A stretch of DNA of 64,000 bases from Sphagnum compactum. Its lineage: Eukaryota > Bryophyta > Sphagnopsida > Sphagnales. Within the stretch, counting starts at the first letter, position 1; each line of letters starts with the position of its first letter. Both the position numbers and the translations under genes were made by a program. Below the pieces are notes generated by a model, which saw nothing but the letters and a program-made list of their open reading frames with translations, did no database searches and was not told the origin of the DNA. Below are positions 48,783-59,032 of this stretch, one piece after another. Where the stretch lies: NCBI GenBank assembly GCA_965153455.1, contig OZ234503.1, positions 682,001 to 746,000 on the forward strand, written 5' to 3'.

Positions 48783-49219
48783 GCAAAAGCCAATAGTCCA
48801 GCATTTGCAGGAGGAACACCATGTGTGCAAAAGCCAATAGTTCAGCATTTGGAGTAGCACCATGTGTCATCCCTCAGAAATGGGAAAGTGCACAAGGTGA
48901 AAGCACAAAGTGATGCAAAGCTTCTTCACTGCAAGAGTGACTGCAAAGGAAACCCCATCAACTCTAACATGTGCACTGTCAAGCAAATCCTAGAAATAGA
49001 CCATCTGCAGCTATTCAACTTAATTGCTGACAAACAGATGGACCTTGCAGCTCTAGGGTTGTTAACAAGTGAGCAACAAGCTTTGTTAATCCACTCCAAA
49101 ACGTGCACATACCATGAACTAGCTTTTGCAGGAGGAGCACCATGTGTCATCATCCCTCAGAAATGGGAAAGTGCACAAAGGTGCAGAGGTACACAAAGTG
49201 ATGCAAAGCTGCTTCACTG
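48783..49219 (+). repeat. Local direct repeats around 'gcaccatgtgtcat'
   Basis: The block 'gcaaaagccaatag(t/c)' + 'cagcatttg' + 'caccatgtgt' occurs twice in tandem (48783-48826 and 48828-48870). The following block 'ccctcagaaatgggaaagtg' through 'gatgcaaagcttcttcactg' (48870-48930) recurs at 49152-49219. The ~200 bp between copies is unique and open for 118 codons on + when entered from a non-ATG codon; I do not call a gene there. Confidence 0.7.
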
Positions 49220-49543
49220 ATGCAAAATTCACATTCAGACTCTCCTTTGTTGAGTTCTCTCGAAGACTCTTAAGATTTACAAACTCAGACTGTAAAAGTT
49301 CAGATAATTAGCCAATATTCAGATTTCATTCTACATCCTCTTTGAAGCTGAACTGAAACCTCAGAGGTTCACCAGACTGGACATGGCATAGTTCAAAATA
49401 GAGCTCCTGATGATGATGATGAGACTATTGCCTGATGTTATGAGTGCTCAGTGAAACCCTAGGTTGGTAGAAACCCTAGGCATTGGACCTGAGGGGAAGG
49501 CGACCGAGGAGGGCAGCAGTTGTGAAACAACAAGCGAGATCCA

Positions 49544-50164
49544 TCAGCCTCTGCTTTTGAGCTCTGCTAAACGCCGGCTGAGATCATCTTCAGCATTCAC
49601 TGTTGCTGATTCCCTCACAGGAACTGCAGCCATACCTGCTTGAGGAAGACCTACTGAAACTTCCAAGCCGTAGTCATCAGCCACTTGATGCATGAGAGAG
49701 TTCACCTCGTCCTCAGGCGTGGACAGACTGGTGCTTCCAGCCATGGCCGTTTCTACAAACTCCGACTGCACTTCCATGTTAACAAAAGTTTTCTCGAACT
49801 GATCCATGGTATTGGAGATCTTCTCCATGTTGCCTACAGCTAGAGCGCTGTCCAAAGCCTTCACAATACCGGCCATGGACTTGGAGATGGTTTGCATCTT
49901 ACTCTGTGTTCCCAATCGAGCCACCACTGCGTCCAGTCGCGAAGAGAGACGCAAATAGTTCAGCTGCTCATTATGCTTCCTGATTGCGTTCTGCGCGTAA
50001 ATCCGCGCTCCATCCATGTTTCCCTTCTCGATGGCCTTCTTCACCTTCAGCTTCTCCTGTTTTTCCTCTTTCTCACACTTCTTGGATTGCCGCACTAAGC
50101 TCTTGGACGTGTACTTCAACTGAAATATCTGGTCCAAAAGCTTCTCCTGACTCCCTCCCCCCAT
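49544..50164 (-). CDS. CHMP1: Charged multivesicular body protein 1 (CHMP1/VPS46), ESCRT-III
   Basis: An ESCRT-III subunit that acts late in membrane scission at multivesicular endosomes and recruits VPS4; in plants it is needed for sorting of membrane cargo such as auxin carriers. A single exon encodes 206 aa, the usual size (~200). The N-terminal half is basic and helical ([40 protein letters not shown]), with [20 protein letters not shown] and [15 protein letters not shown]. The C-terminal half is acidic, with [14 protein letters not shown], the [19 protein letters not shown] linker and a terminal MIT-interacting motif [14 protein letters not shown] that binds VPS4 and LIP5. An intronless gene is common for plant CHMP1. 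A minisatellite lies about 380 bp upstream of the start. Confidence 0.95.
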   Translation of the reverse strand: MGGGSQEKLLDQIFQLKYTSKSLVRQSKKCEKEEKQEKLKVKKAIEKGNMDGARIYAQNAIRKHNEQLNYLRLSSRLDAVVARLGTQSKMQTISKSMAGIVKALDSALAVGNMEKISNTMDQFEKTFVNMEVQSEFVETAMAGSTSLSTPEDEVNSLMHQVADDYGLEVSVGLPQAGMAAVPVRESATVNAEDDLSRRLAELKSRG

Positions 50165-50539
50165 CTCTCGTCAATCTCAACTGCCACAACCCAGAAGAAG
50201 AAGAAGAAGAAAACAACTATCAACCCCACAAACCACTCCACGTATTCCAAACTGCAAACTCTGACAGCTTCTCCAATCACGGTTTGCAGAAGCCCTCGAA
50301 GCGCAACAGTATTTATGGATGCAAAACACGGCAGGCCAATCTCAAGGCAAGAGAAATATGAACAATGCGGGAAAGTGCAAGGCAGAAAGCAAATTACAAC
50401 ACGCAAAGACACAGAGAAAGAAGGAGATGGCGCAAGGAAACCGCGAGCTCGGGCAAAACGCTGCACGCGCATTGTCGTCGCTCGCTCGCCCGCCTTCTTT
50501 CAGGAGATGCTCATCGAGTTTCCACAAGACATTCTGCTC

Positions 50540-50880
50540 TCGTCCACGTACAGAATCCAAACTTGCATAAGACATTCCGTCGTCGTCGTCGTCAGATTAC
50601 AAAATTTAACCTTGCACAAGACATTCCGTGCTCGTCAGACTACAGAATCCAAACTTGCACAAGACATTCCATTCTCGTCAGAGTACAAAATTCGAACTTG
50701 TACAAGACATTCCATCATCGTCAGAAGACGAAATTTGAACTAGAAAATCACAGAATTCAAACTTACACCAGACATCATCTGGTCAGATTACGAGATTCAA
50801 ACGTACAGAGTACAGTATTTGAACTTACACAAGACATTATGTTGTGGTTGGAGTACAGAATTTGAATCTGCATCAGAAAC
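50540..50880. repeat. Tandem array, about 42-50 bp units, upstream of CHMP1
   Basis: Seven or eight units share 'acaagacattcc', a CGTC- or TCGTCAGA-rich segment, and 'tacagaattcaaacttg'. The first units differ by a (CGT)n expansion at 50579-50591. Divergence increases toward 50880. The array lies upstream of the CHMP1 start (50164) and might affect its promoter. Confidence 0.8.
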
Positions 50881-52172
50881 GCTGTACCACGTAATGGCAG
50901 GGGTACTACCAATTCTGGCTCGTAACAAGTCCTGGGCCAGCCCGTTAGAGCGAGCTCATTGCGCACAATCAACCCCATAATCAGCAATACCCAACCTGTT
51001 ACCTGACACTAAAGGCAAAGGGAACCACCACCTGCACCAAATTGGCCACTCAAGCAGATTCTGCACAATTAAAGAGGCAAAAAAGTGTGTTCAAAACCGT
51101 GCCTGCCATTTCAACGTTCAGATAACAATGCCTGGAATTTGGGGAGTAGGAGGGGACAAAACCATGGACACCCATGATAATAACTTAACCATTTTGAGCT
51201 TCCTCATTTTTTGACGTTTAAAGCTTTGGGGTTGTATTTCCTGTTACGAGAAAAGAGAAAGTTTTGGGTGTGCATTTGGGGGTGTTTAAGAAAAACACTG
51301 CAATTAATCTTGAAATATTTCAGGAAAACTGGGCATAGAATTTAGCAGTGTCTTTTCCTTATTGCTCTTTGTCATCATCCAATACCCATACCCATACCCA
51401 AATTTAATCGAAACCTTGTAATTTACTTTAAAACTCCCAATATTTCTTCTAGAGCAGGCATTCACATGTAGGGGGCAAATTAGCCAAGAGGTTTTATGCT
51501 AATAAAATGCTAATTTACAAGGTTACAATGAATTTCAATTGGTGTTTAAATAAGTGGCTTGCATCTTCAGAAAATAGTTTACAATGAATTTGAATTGCAT
51601 TTAGAGCAGCTTTCTTTGTTCAATTTTGTGAAATCAAAAATTTTAGTGAAACTTTTCAAAAAAACTAGAAAAAGCAAACTTTCCCAAATCTTTTGTCCAA
51701 AAAAACAAAAAATGTCCCCAAAAACAAACCAACTTTTGAGCATTCTGGCACAAGGACATTAGTTCTAAAACATTGCTGCTTCCAGTAGGCTTCAAACACA
51801 CTACACATGCAACAGTCAAGGTACAGCCAATGGCAGGCCAGCCCAGTGGCAGTACATCGGGGCTGGCCGAATACCCAAAACATGGCCAATGTGAGTGTCA
51901 GGGAGCCTGGCAGTACAGCCAGGCTGGCCAAGTGCACCCTACTTGAGGGCGAGAGGGTGATACAAATTCCCCAACAACCCCAAGTAGCTGGAGTGTAATA
52001 GAATAGCAATGAATGTTTCAGGCCAATTCGCAGGACGATACATTGAGGACTAAAAAGCAACTTGTACCAGATTTTCTGCCAAAATTGCAGCTGGAAAACT
52101 ACAACACACCACCACAACACAGGTTGCATCCAAGGTGAGACACTCATTACTGAGCAATGGAACATCTAAACA

Positions 52173-52386
52173 TTCTGCAACTGAAGCTATAATGCATCAG
52201 TAGTATGAGGCCCAAGGTGCTGCAACATCTAGTTTCTCCTGCACAGCACACACCGTAAACCCTCCCATACCATCAAAGGTTCTGCAACTGAAGCTATAAT
52301 GTGTCAAAGGTATGAGGCCCAAGGTGCTGCAACACCTAGTTTCTCCTGCACAGTGCACTCAGTAAACCCTCACATAGCACCAAAGG
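52173..52386. repeat. Tandem duplication, about 107 bp x 2
   Basis: Copy 1 starts at 52173 and copy 2 at 52280, both with 'ttctgcaactgaagctat', 'tatgaggcccaaggtgct', 'gcaaca(t/c)ctagtttctcc' and 'gtaaaccctc'. Copies differ at about one base in ten. The pair lies 150-360 bp beyond the CID gene stop and is probably transcribed as its 3' UTR. Confidence 0.85.
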
Positions 52387-52538
52387 TGTTTAGGAAATGA
52401 GACAAAAAGTATTCGAACAAAGAATCTGGCCGTGATCTGAAGCTAACACTTCTTTCCAAAACATGATGGGTTTTACAAGTTCATTGTCACAAGGACAAAC
52501 ACGTAAGGGTAATTTAAGACACATGACTTGGCACATTT

Positions 52539-55500
52539 TCATTGCCTGGGAGCTGGTGCAGGTGGAGCAGGTAAAGGAGGCTGATTATAAAACTGTGTCC
52601 TAGACGGTGGGAATGGCTGATAAGGAGGGGGGCCATAACCTGGGGGCACAGGTCGAGGTGGCACCGGTATGCGATGACCAGTCATCATGTGAGACTGTAG
52701 AGGAGGAGGTGGAGGCAATGATGACTGATAGGCATATGGCAAGGGCATTACAGGAGCACCCGTATACTGAGACATGGGTGGTAACATTTGATGCTGTGCA
52801 TAAGAATTCTCAGGACTACGCAAAGAATCAACCCTGCCATCCAGACGCGCCCTCTTCTCCATAGATCGGCCGCCACCAACATCATAACTTGGTGAATGTG
52901 GCCCACCACTTGCTTCTTCTGCTGCCAGTGATGACAGGACAGATGTAAGCATAGCTGCTGATGATGAGCTTGCTGCTAACTTTGCTGCTACCTCTGCTGC
53001 CATTGTGGCTGCTGATGTCTGAACACTGCTGTTGTCTGCACGCTCTGCTTGGGAATTGCTCTCAGCAACAATGCTTATTGCTGTGGACTGACTTGAGATC
53101 ACCACTTGGTTCCCATTCTCCTTGCTCCTCATAGGCTGTTTCTCATGATGATGGTACAGTGCCTCATTCCTGAGCAGACTATTACCTTCACTAGGGGCAC
53201 CAATTGCATCTGCAAGGCTTGGACTCCCAGTCATCAGATGATGTTGGACACTTCCAGCCTGTTCTAGCTGTGCTTGGGCAATCTGTAATAAGACATGCAA
53301 TGGAATCTCTTTCAGGAATCAATTGACTAAAATCCTGGTTCAAGCATGAGTAGCAGGCTCAATGTATGCATCCAAAACAGATCAGAGGCAAATAAGGTGA
53401 TTGGGCATATGTCACACTTCAGCAGCAGCTAGTAGACACTACAAGGCAGAAGCACAAACCTGAAGGTGGGTTCGTAACTGCTCCAACTTGCCTTCCTGCA
53501 TCAAGAGAGCATCATGCCATTGTCAGTTACATTCTCAAGTGCATTGCTTAGATCTACTTTTCACTGAGGTGAACTTGCACCACACTAGCTGCCTACCTTA
53601 CCTTGTTAAGAAGAAACGTATGACCACTGAGTACTAACAAAATACTGATAGACTGTTGGTTCTTTCAGAAGTCAATGGTAATCAACAGGTGATTCTAGTG
53701 CAGACAGTTGCAATACCATAAGTGAAGATATAGCACAGCAGGAAACCTGAGTCAGAAGTCCTGACTGTTCAATGAGTAGGATGGTTCAATACTGGAACAA
53801 AACATAGAATCTGTATTAAGTCTTCCAAGCTCTCCCAAGTTTCTGACAGACCTGTTCATGAAGAGCATCCCTCAAGTTGGAAACAAGCATGGCATGGCTC
53901 ATTTCACAGGTTTCCAGCTGCTCTATGCATTGTGCCATGGTCACCTGTTGTGCCAGCAACTCCTCTGCTATTGATTCTTGCAGTTCTCCTGTCCAGTCAA
54001 TGCACAGCTTCAAATGTCAAGATACTGATCCAGTTTGACAAGCTTTTGACTTAGCTTTTGGCAGATCCTAGGTACCCAACACTGGCAATACTGTGATCCC
54101 ACTGGTATAGATAATCTAAATTCTGCACTAGGAAACCACTGGAAGGTAACCTGGACCACAACTTGTGTACATGATTATGTGTTTCACTGGTCATATAACT
54201 CAAATTGGACTAACAACAGAGTCCATGCAATGGGATACAACAGCTGCCTACTTTCTTCTTGAGAAAAGCAGACATCATAGTAATTAGGGCTACCCTTACC
54301 AGTGCTATTCTCAGCTTTTTTCTGCAGGCTTTCAACACGAGTAATAGCTGCATTACAATTTGCCAGTGCTGCATCCTCCTCTGCTACATTGTCCTGAACT
54401 GCTTGGTATGATCTTGCAATTCTCTCCAGCATACCTCCTTCAAATACCTTGCCATAAGAACAGGATAAAAAGAGATGATCAGCATCAACAAGGATATGTG
54501 AGATGTTCAGTACTGCAATTCCCACAACTCCTGACTTGCTACACAATGCCTGACTATCCAGCACCACCTCCATCAACCTGTATCTTCACCAGGACAGGGA
54601 ATTTCTCAATTCTTCCAATCTAAGTCAACCTGAAACAATTAAGACTGACCCACTAATATGGTTATGGAAATTTCAGATTCCACAACATCACAGTAACCAA
54701 TCAGCAAGCATGAAAAAGATGAAACCCCACCCCACCCTAAAGAAAAACAAAAAAACCCCACAAGACAGAATTGACAAGCAGTTTGAACAAAAAATGACAA
54801 TGATGATCATACAAATATACAGGGACCTTCTAATCAGCAACGTGTAGGGTAGTCACCACCTCCCATAACATCCCCACTGACTTCACCAGTTCTGGCACTG
54901 GGTGTAGGCTATTGTTCAAACATTAACCAACGTAAGTTTCTGTCACAAGAACTGCAGTAATGGGAAAACTCGGCCAGGATGGCAGCTAGCTCAACAAAAC
55001 CTAAAGAATAAGTGTGTTGGAAAAAACTCCAAGAAGAGAGAGGAACATCAAAGCAAAGAGAAAAAGAAAGGGGAAAAGGCAAGAAATAGAAAAATTCAAA
55101 AAAGAGAAGGAAGAAGAAATTTCGAGCATAAGGCAGGCTCAGTAAAGCTGCCCACTTAGGGCTTAAGAACCCTTTGAAACGATGTTTTGAAGATTCCAAA
55201 GGCAGAAACTCCACCACCTCCATCAACCTATAAGCTGGTTACTACTTACATAATAAGGAGGCAGGGCAGAAGGTTTCACATCCTGCACAGACAGATGGGA
55301 CCCTTTTCCAAGCAGCTCTTCCCGAAGATTTCGCACATTAGATCCAAAGACTTTCCTTTCCTCCCAAATGTCCACCTACAGAAGCCAGCATCTGCAGTGG
55401 TTAATGAAAAGATCTTGTCCTGCAGAGTCGTGGGAACCATGTAGCCAAATACTCTACAAGTTCAACTGTTGGCCCAAACTATTTTTGTCACAAAATGTTC

Positions 55501-56292
55501 CAACTATTACTTCCACCTATCGAATGCTAGTGGAAAGTACATTTTGGTAAATACTTCACAAATCCTCAAGATGCACTGGACCTGATCAGGATTTTGTTTT
55601 ACATCAGTTTTTCTGACTTCTTATGTTTAGTTCTATATCTACCAAACAAACTGTCCCATACCAGACGGAAGGCAGCATTGCGAACAGCTTCATCGCCAGT
55701 TTCAACAACTGCGCGGAGCAATGGAGGAAGCACAGTCCAGAACTCATTCACAAACTCAAGGCCCTTGCGCCGGCTGTTCTGCAGGATGTCATTAGCCAGG
55801 TACAAGAAAGGAACTCGTTGCTCTCTTGGAGCCTCACGAAACTTCCTCCCCCATGTCTCCACAACTTCTTTGGCTTTCTTGCGATGAAATATGCACCAGT
55901 GGGATAGAGCTATTACAAAATTCCTTAAGGCAACAATCAGCAAAACAAGAGGCCATCATTCCAACGAATCATCCAACTAGACAGCAACAATCAAAAGGTG
56001 TTGAAGAAAATCCACACACTTCACTGATCATATCAAGAACACCAGGCCACCTTACATTGTGAAAAACTGATTCCACTCATGAAACTAAAAAAACTATTCA
56101 AAATTTCAAAAAAAAATTTAAAACCAAAAAACAAAACAAAAGAAGAATATAAAATCTCAGGGGAAAAAAAAGAAGAAAATAGAGGATACTCTCGATGCTT
56201 TGTTGCGAGGCATTGAGCTTGCTAAGCTTATCCGCCAAAGTGGAACCAGTGAAAGCACCACCACCACTGGTCGTTGCTACATCCATCGCCAT
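52539..56292 (-). CDS. CID-domain protein (RPRD1-like), RNA polymerase II CTD binding
   Basis: CID (CTD-interacting domain) proteins bind the phosphorylated C-terminal repeats of RNA polymerase II in the nucleus and take part in 3' end formation or termination. Plant members are often annotated as ENTH/VHS family proteins. Seven exons: 56190-56292, 55662-55909, 55250-55375, 54300-54447, 53852-53988, 53460-53495 (36 nt) and 52539-53282. All phases agree and give 513 aa. CID is at residues 14-150: LADKLSKLNASQQSIETLSH, KAKEVVETWGRKF, QRVPFLYLANDILQNSRRKG, NAAFRLVDIWEERKVFG. Next comes a long helical, coiled-coil region (MLERIARSYQAVQDNVAEED, LQESIAEELLAQQ). The final exon is Ala/Ser-rich, then proline-rich (PPPPPLQSHMM, PAPPAPAPRQ). 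A KRARLDGR stretch may be a nuclear signal. It is divergent from SKP1. I assign no symbol since the member is unclear. Confidence 0.9.
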
Positions 56293-56392
56293 TACTATAA
56301 TGAAGCTTCAAAAACGGCGTCCCCTGTATCCACGAAACTGAAACCCCAGGAAAAAAAGACAAAAACAAAACAAACAATGTCATCTCTCGCAG

Positions 56393-56401
56393 CTAGGGTT
56401 T
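56393..56401 (-). promoter_or_regulatory. Telo-box-like motif in the CID gene leader
   Basis: On the - strand this reads AAACCCTAG about 100 bp upstream of the CID gene ATG. A full AAACCCTAA is at 56956-56964 on the + strand. Telo-boxes occur in promoters and leaders of many plant growth-related genes. The match is seen; function is not shown. Confidence 0.35.
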
Positions 56402-56800
56402 CTGTTAAACACTTGACCGAAAGCTGCACCAACAGCAACTTCACCAATTCCAACAAAACATCATTTTCTTCTCTCTCTCCTTTCAATATTCCACAAACGA
56501 AAGCTCCGATATTGGCCGAAACTTTTCGATGCTGGAAGAAACTTCTAACTTAAAGATTGAGAAACTGTCGAAATGGATGCGTAAAACAACGAAACATTTT
56601 GCAATTGATTTTAGGTCACACACAGGAAAGAACCAAGCCGTTCTAAGAGAAAGAGTTCTCTCTACGGGTAGAACCACGAGACACGGAAAATTGCGGGAAA
56701 ACTTGATTTCTTGAGGAAGGAAGTGTAAAGGATTGAGTAACTTTACCTGCATCATGGAGAGAGGAAATGCGGAGCTTGGATTGTGGCGTCGGCGGCCGGG

Positions 56801-56815
56801 TTCCTTCCTTCCTTC

Positions 56816-56846
<31 letters not shown>

Positions 56847-56850
56847 TTTC
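56801..56850. repeat. (TTCC)n(TTTC)n microsatellite
   Basis: About four TTCC units pass into about seven TTTC units, forming a 50-bp polypyrimidine tract about 500 bp upstream of the CID gene start. On the CID sense strand it is a GAAA/GGAA tract. The repeat keeps several frames open, which explains spurious Lys/Glu- or Phe/Ser-rich frames here. Confidence 0.9.
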
Positions 56851-58471
56851 GGCTCGTGCGCAGCAGGAGCAGCAGACTCGCCTGCAACAAGAAAGCAGCC
56901 AGCAAGCTTCACGCACGTCCTGGACGAGGTGACAACATCCATTTTGGGGACCACAAAACCCTAACCCCAGCTTCACGCACATCTCAAATGAGGTGATGAA
57001 ATCCGTTTGTTGGGTTTAGGAGAACCTTAAACTGGATTCACACCGAGGGGTAAAAATGAACCAGAACCCACACTTGTTCCAATGTAAAAACTATAAACCG
57101 AAAAAATCATCTAAATTGGATCTACATTTTAAGCATTAAATTCATCTAAATTTCTATTAAATTTTAAATATTAAATTCATGTCCAAGGTTGTTCATTTCT
57201 TTGTTTTTCTGTTTTTTTTTTTTAATTATTTTTATTCTTGTTGTTCAAATTCTATGAAAATGGACGACATGCTATGAATTGAGAACATTGGTGAGAGCAC
57301 ACTAGCTCCCCTATTTTTTAACTAATTTTAAAATTAACATGGTTGATTTTGTGTCGTCTCACAAAGTGGTTGAAGGAATGGATTTTTAGCCTTTTTAAAT
57401 GCACAAATGAAGTTGAAGCATCAATTTTTAGAAGTAGAAGGGAATTTTAGATTTACTATTATATCCCTAAGCAGATTTCAATTCCAAATAAGAGAGCACT
57501 AAATAAGAAGGCAGTTGCAATGAAAGACAAAAATGAAAAATGTAAGAAATTAACTAAAAAATCTATTGTGTGCAATAAAGAATTTTTAAAAAAATTAAAA
57601 CAAAAAATTATAACAACCATGAAAAAAAGAGAAAAAACCAAAGCTTAACTAGGTCTTCTCATATATCAATCACACATTTTTTATATTGAACCCTTAAATT
57701 GGACCCCAAGCCTTTACATACACTCATAGCATCATAAGAAAAATAGTGGTGTTCAAATAGTGAAAACTTGCGATGGTGTTTTTTTTTCTTGAGATGCTTT
57801 TTGGATTTTTATCCTTTTCGATTTCCCTAAATAAGTCAAGTTAAGATAGAAAAAAGGAAGTTGATTTGACCCGTTGATTACAAAAGACTAACTTGGCCAC
57901 TCATATTGCCATTCACTAGAGTTTTGTGACAATCAATTTTTTTGAAATCGAAATTTATTTGTCACAAATTCAATGATTTCTTGAAAAAAAATTTTGAAAA
58001 TGCACCAAAATTTCTATACATGGTTCAAGTAGGCAGCTAAAAGCACATAAGGATATATTTTTAAAAAAATTCCTTGTCATTTTGTTAATACTATAGTACC
58101 TCCTTGGCAGCTTCGACAAAAAATGTCTCTCAAATAATTTATTAATTAAAAAAAAGTTACATGTCAACAAATGGAATATTCTTGAATAGTTAATGTTTTC
58201 CTTCACAAACTTTTGTTTTTTTGAATGAAAAAAATAACTACAGCTTTAAAAATTAAAAACAAAACCTCAAACTTATACCCATTGGGTATTTCCATTTATA
58301 AAAAAAAATCCCAATCCACAAATATTCAATAATTTTTTTTAAAAAAAAAAGTTTCCAAATCAAATTTTATTTTGAAAACATGTAAAAAATCACCACATTT
58401 ATATAGATGGTTCAAGTAGGTAGCCAAAAATAAATAAGCATATTGTTAGTTTTTATTTTCATGTTTTTTAA

Positions 58472-58550
58472 TAGCCAAAATTTGGCTAAATGAGGTTATG
58501 GATGATCACAATCTCGGCTACATCACAAAATTGAAGGAAAAAAAAAGGGG
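58472..58550 (+). repeat. Dispersed repeat A, copy 3
   Basis: Blocks 'tagccaaaatttggctaa', 'ggatgatcacaatct', 'ggctacatcacaaaattg' and 'aaggaaaaaa' align with 48112-48190 and 63797-63872. It lies about 480 bp before the SKP1 start. Confidence 0.7.
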
Positions 58551-59032
58551 GAAAAAAATGAAATAAGGAAAAAGATATTGGAATTTGGTAAGTGTCATAG
58601 TCATGGTTATTGGAATCTGCAGGTCCGTTCCACGGCGGAATTTCCGTTCCGTGCTCGACGTCTTGCTGTCTGGACGTACTGCGACGCGCGCATGGCTTTC
58701 GTGGGAGGCGCGGGGGCGTTCGAAAGCTGCGTTCCTTGAGCTTCTCAAACTCTTCCGGGGAGAAATTTGCGTACGCGCGTTGTCGTAATTCAGAGGTTTT
58801 CTCAGTCTTGAATACTGCTCTTCCTGTGTATTTTGGTTCTTTTTTTTTTTTCCTGATTTTGGTAGAGAGACGAGGCAGATTGAGAGGTTTTCCTGTTGTT
58901 GTTGCTGCTGCTGTTGTCACGACGTCTCTCGTTGCTCCCTTTTGGCGAGCCCTTGAGAGTTCAGAGGAGCAACCAAGAAATTGATCACTTCTTGTTGTTG
59001 AGAGCGACGGAAATATTTTGACAGTACCTATT

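Larger units (their letters stand above)
47508..49543. other. Intergenic region downstream of CHMP1
   Basis: No gene is supported. It holds one copy of dispersed repeat A and a local set of direct repeats (48783-49219). Near 49455-49485 'gaaaccctagg' occurs twice. Confidence 0.5.
50165..52538. other. Intergenic region between CHMP1 and the CID gene
   Basis: The CHMP1 promoter side contains a 'gaagaagaagaagaag' run at 50192-50210 and the tandem array at 50540-50880. The region near 52173-52386 is a tandem duplication in or near the CID gene 3' UTR. Around 51820-51950 small internal repeats of 'ggcagtaca' and 'ggctggcc' occur. No further gene is supported. Confidence 0.55.
56293..59032. other. 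Shared upstream region of the divergent CID and SKP1 genes
   Basis: This 2.7-kb region holds the promoters of both genes. Telo-box-like motifs (56393-56401, 56956-56964) and a TTCC/TTTC run lie on the CID side. The middle (57050-58500) is AT-rich and includes two short direct copies of 'tggttcaagtaggcagc' (58020 and 58410). Repeat A copy 3 is at 58472. A GC-richer leader precedes SKP1 (58600-59030). Confidence 0.5.

Noticed and set aside
48864-49220. 118-codon frame on +
   Set aside because: It starts at GTG, not ATG. It spans direct repeats, and both ends of the translation are the same repeat peptide.
54909-55226. 105-codon Phe/Leu-rich frame on - between CID exons 3 and 4
   Set aside because: Exons 3 (ends 55250) and 4 (starts 54447) join in phase and match the family. 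This is intron sequence with a pyrimidine-rich part.
56483-57000. Lys/Glu-rich and Phe/Ser-rich frames around the TTTC microsatellite
   Set aside because: They come from the (TTCC)(TTTC) repeat read in different frames. The region is the CID gene leader and promoter.
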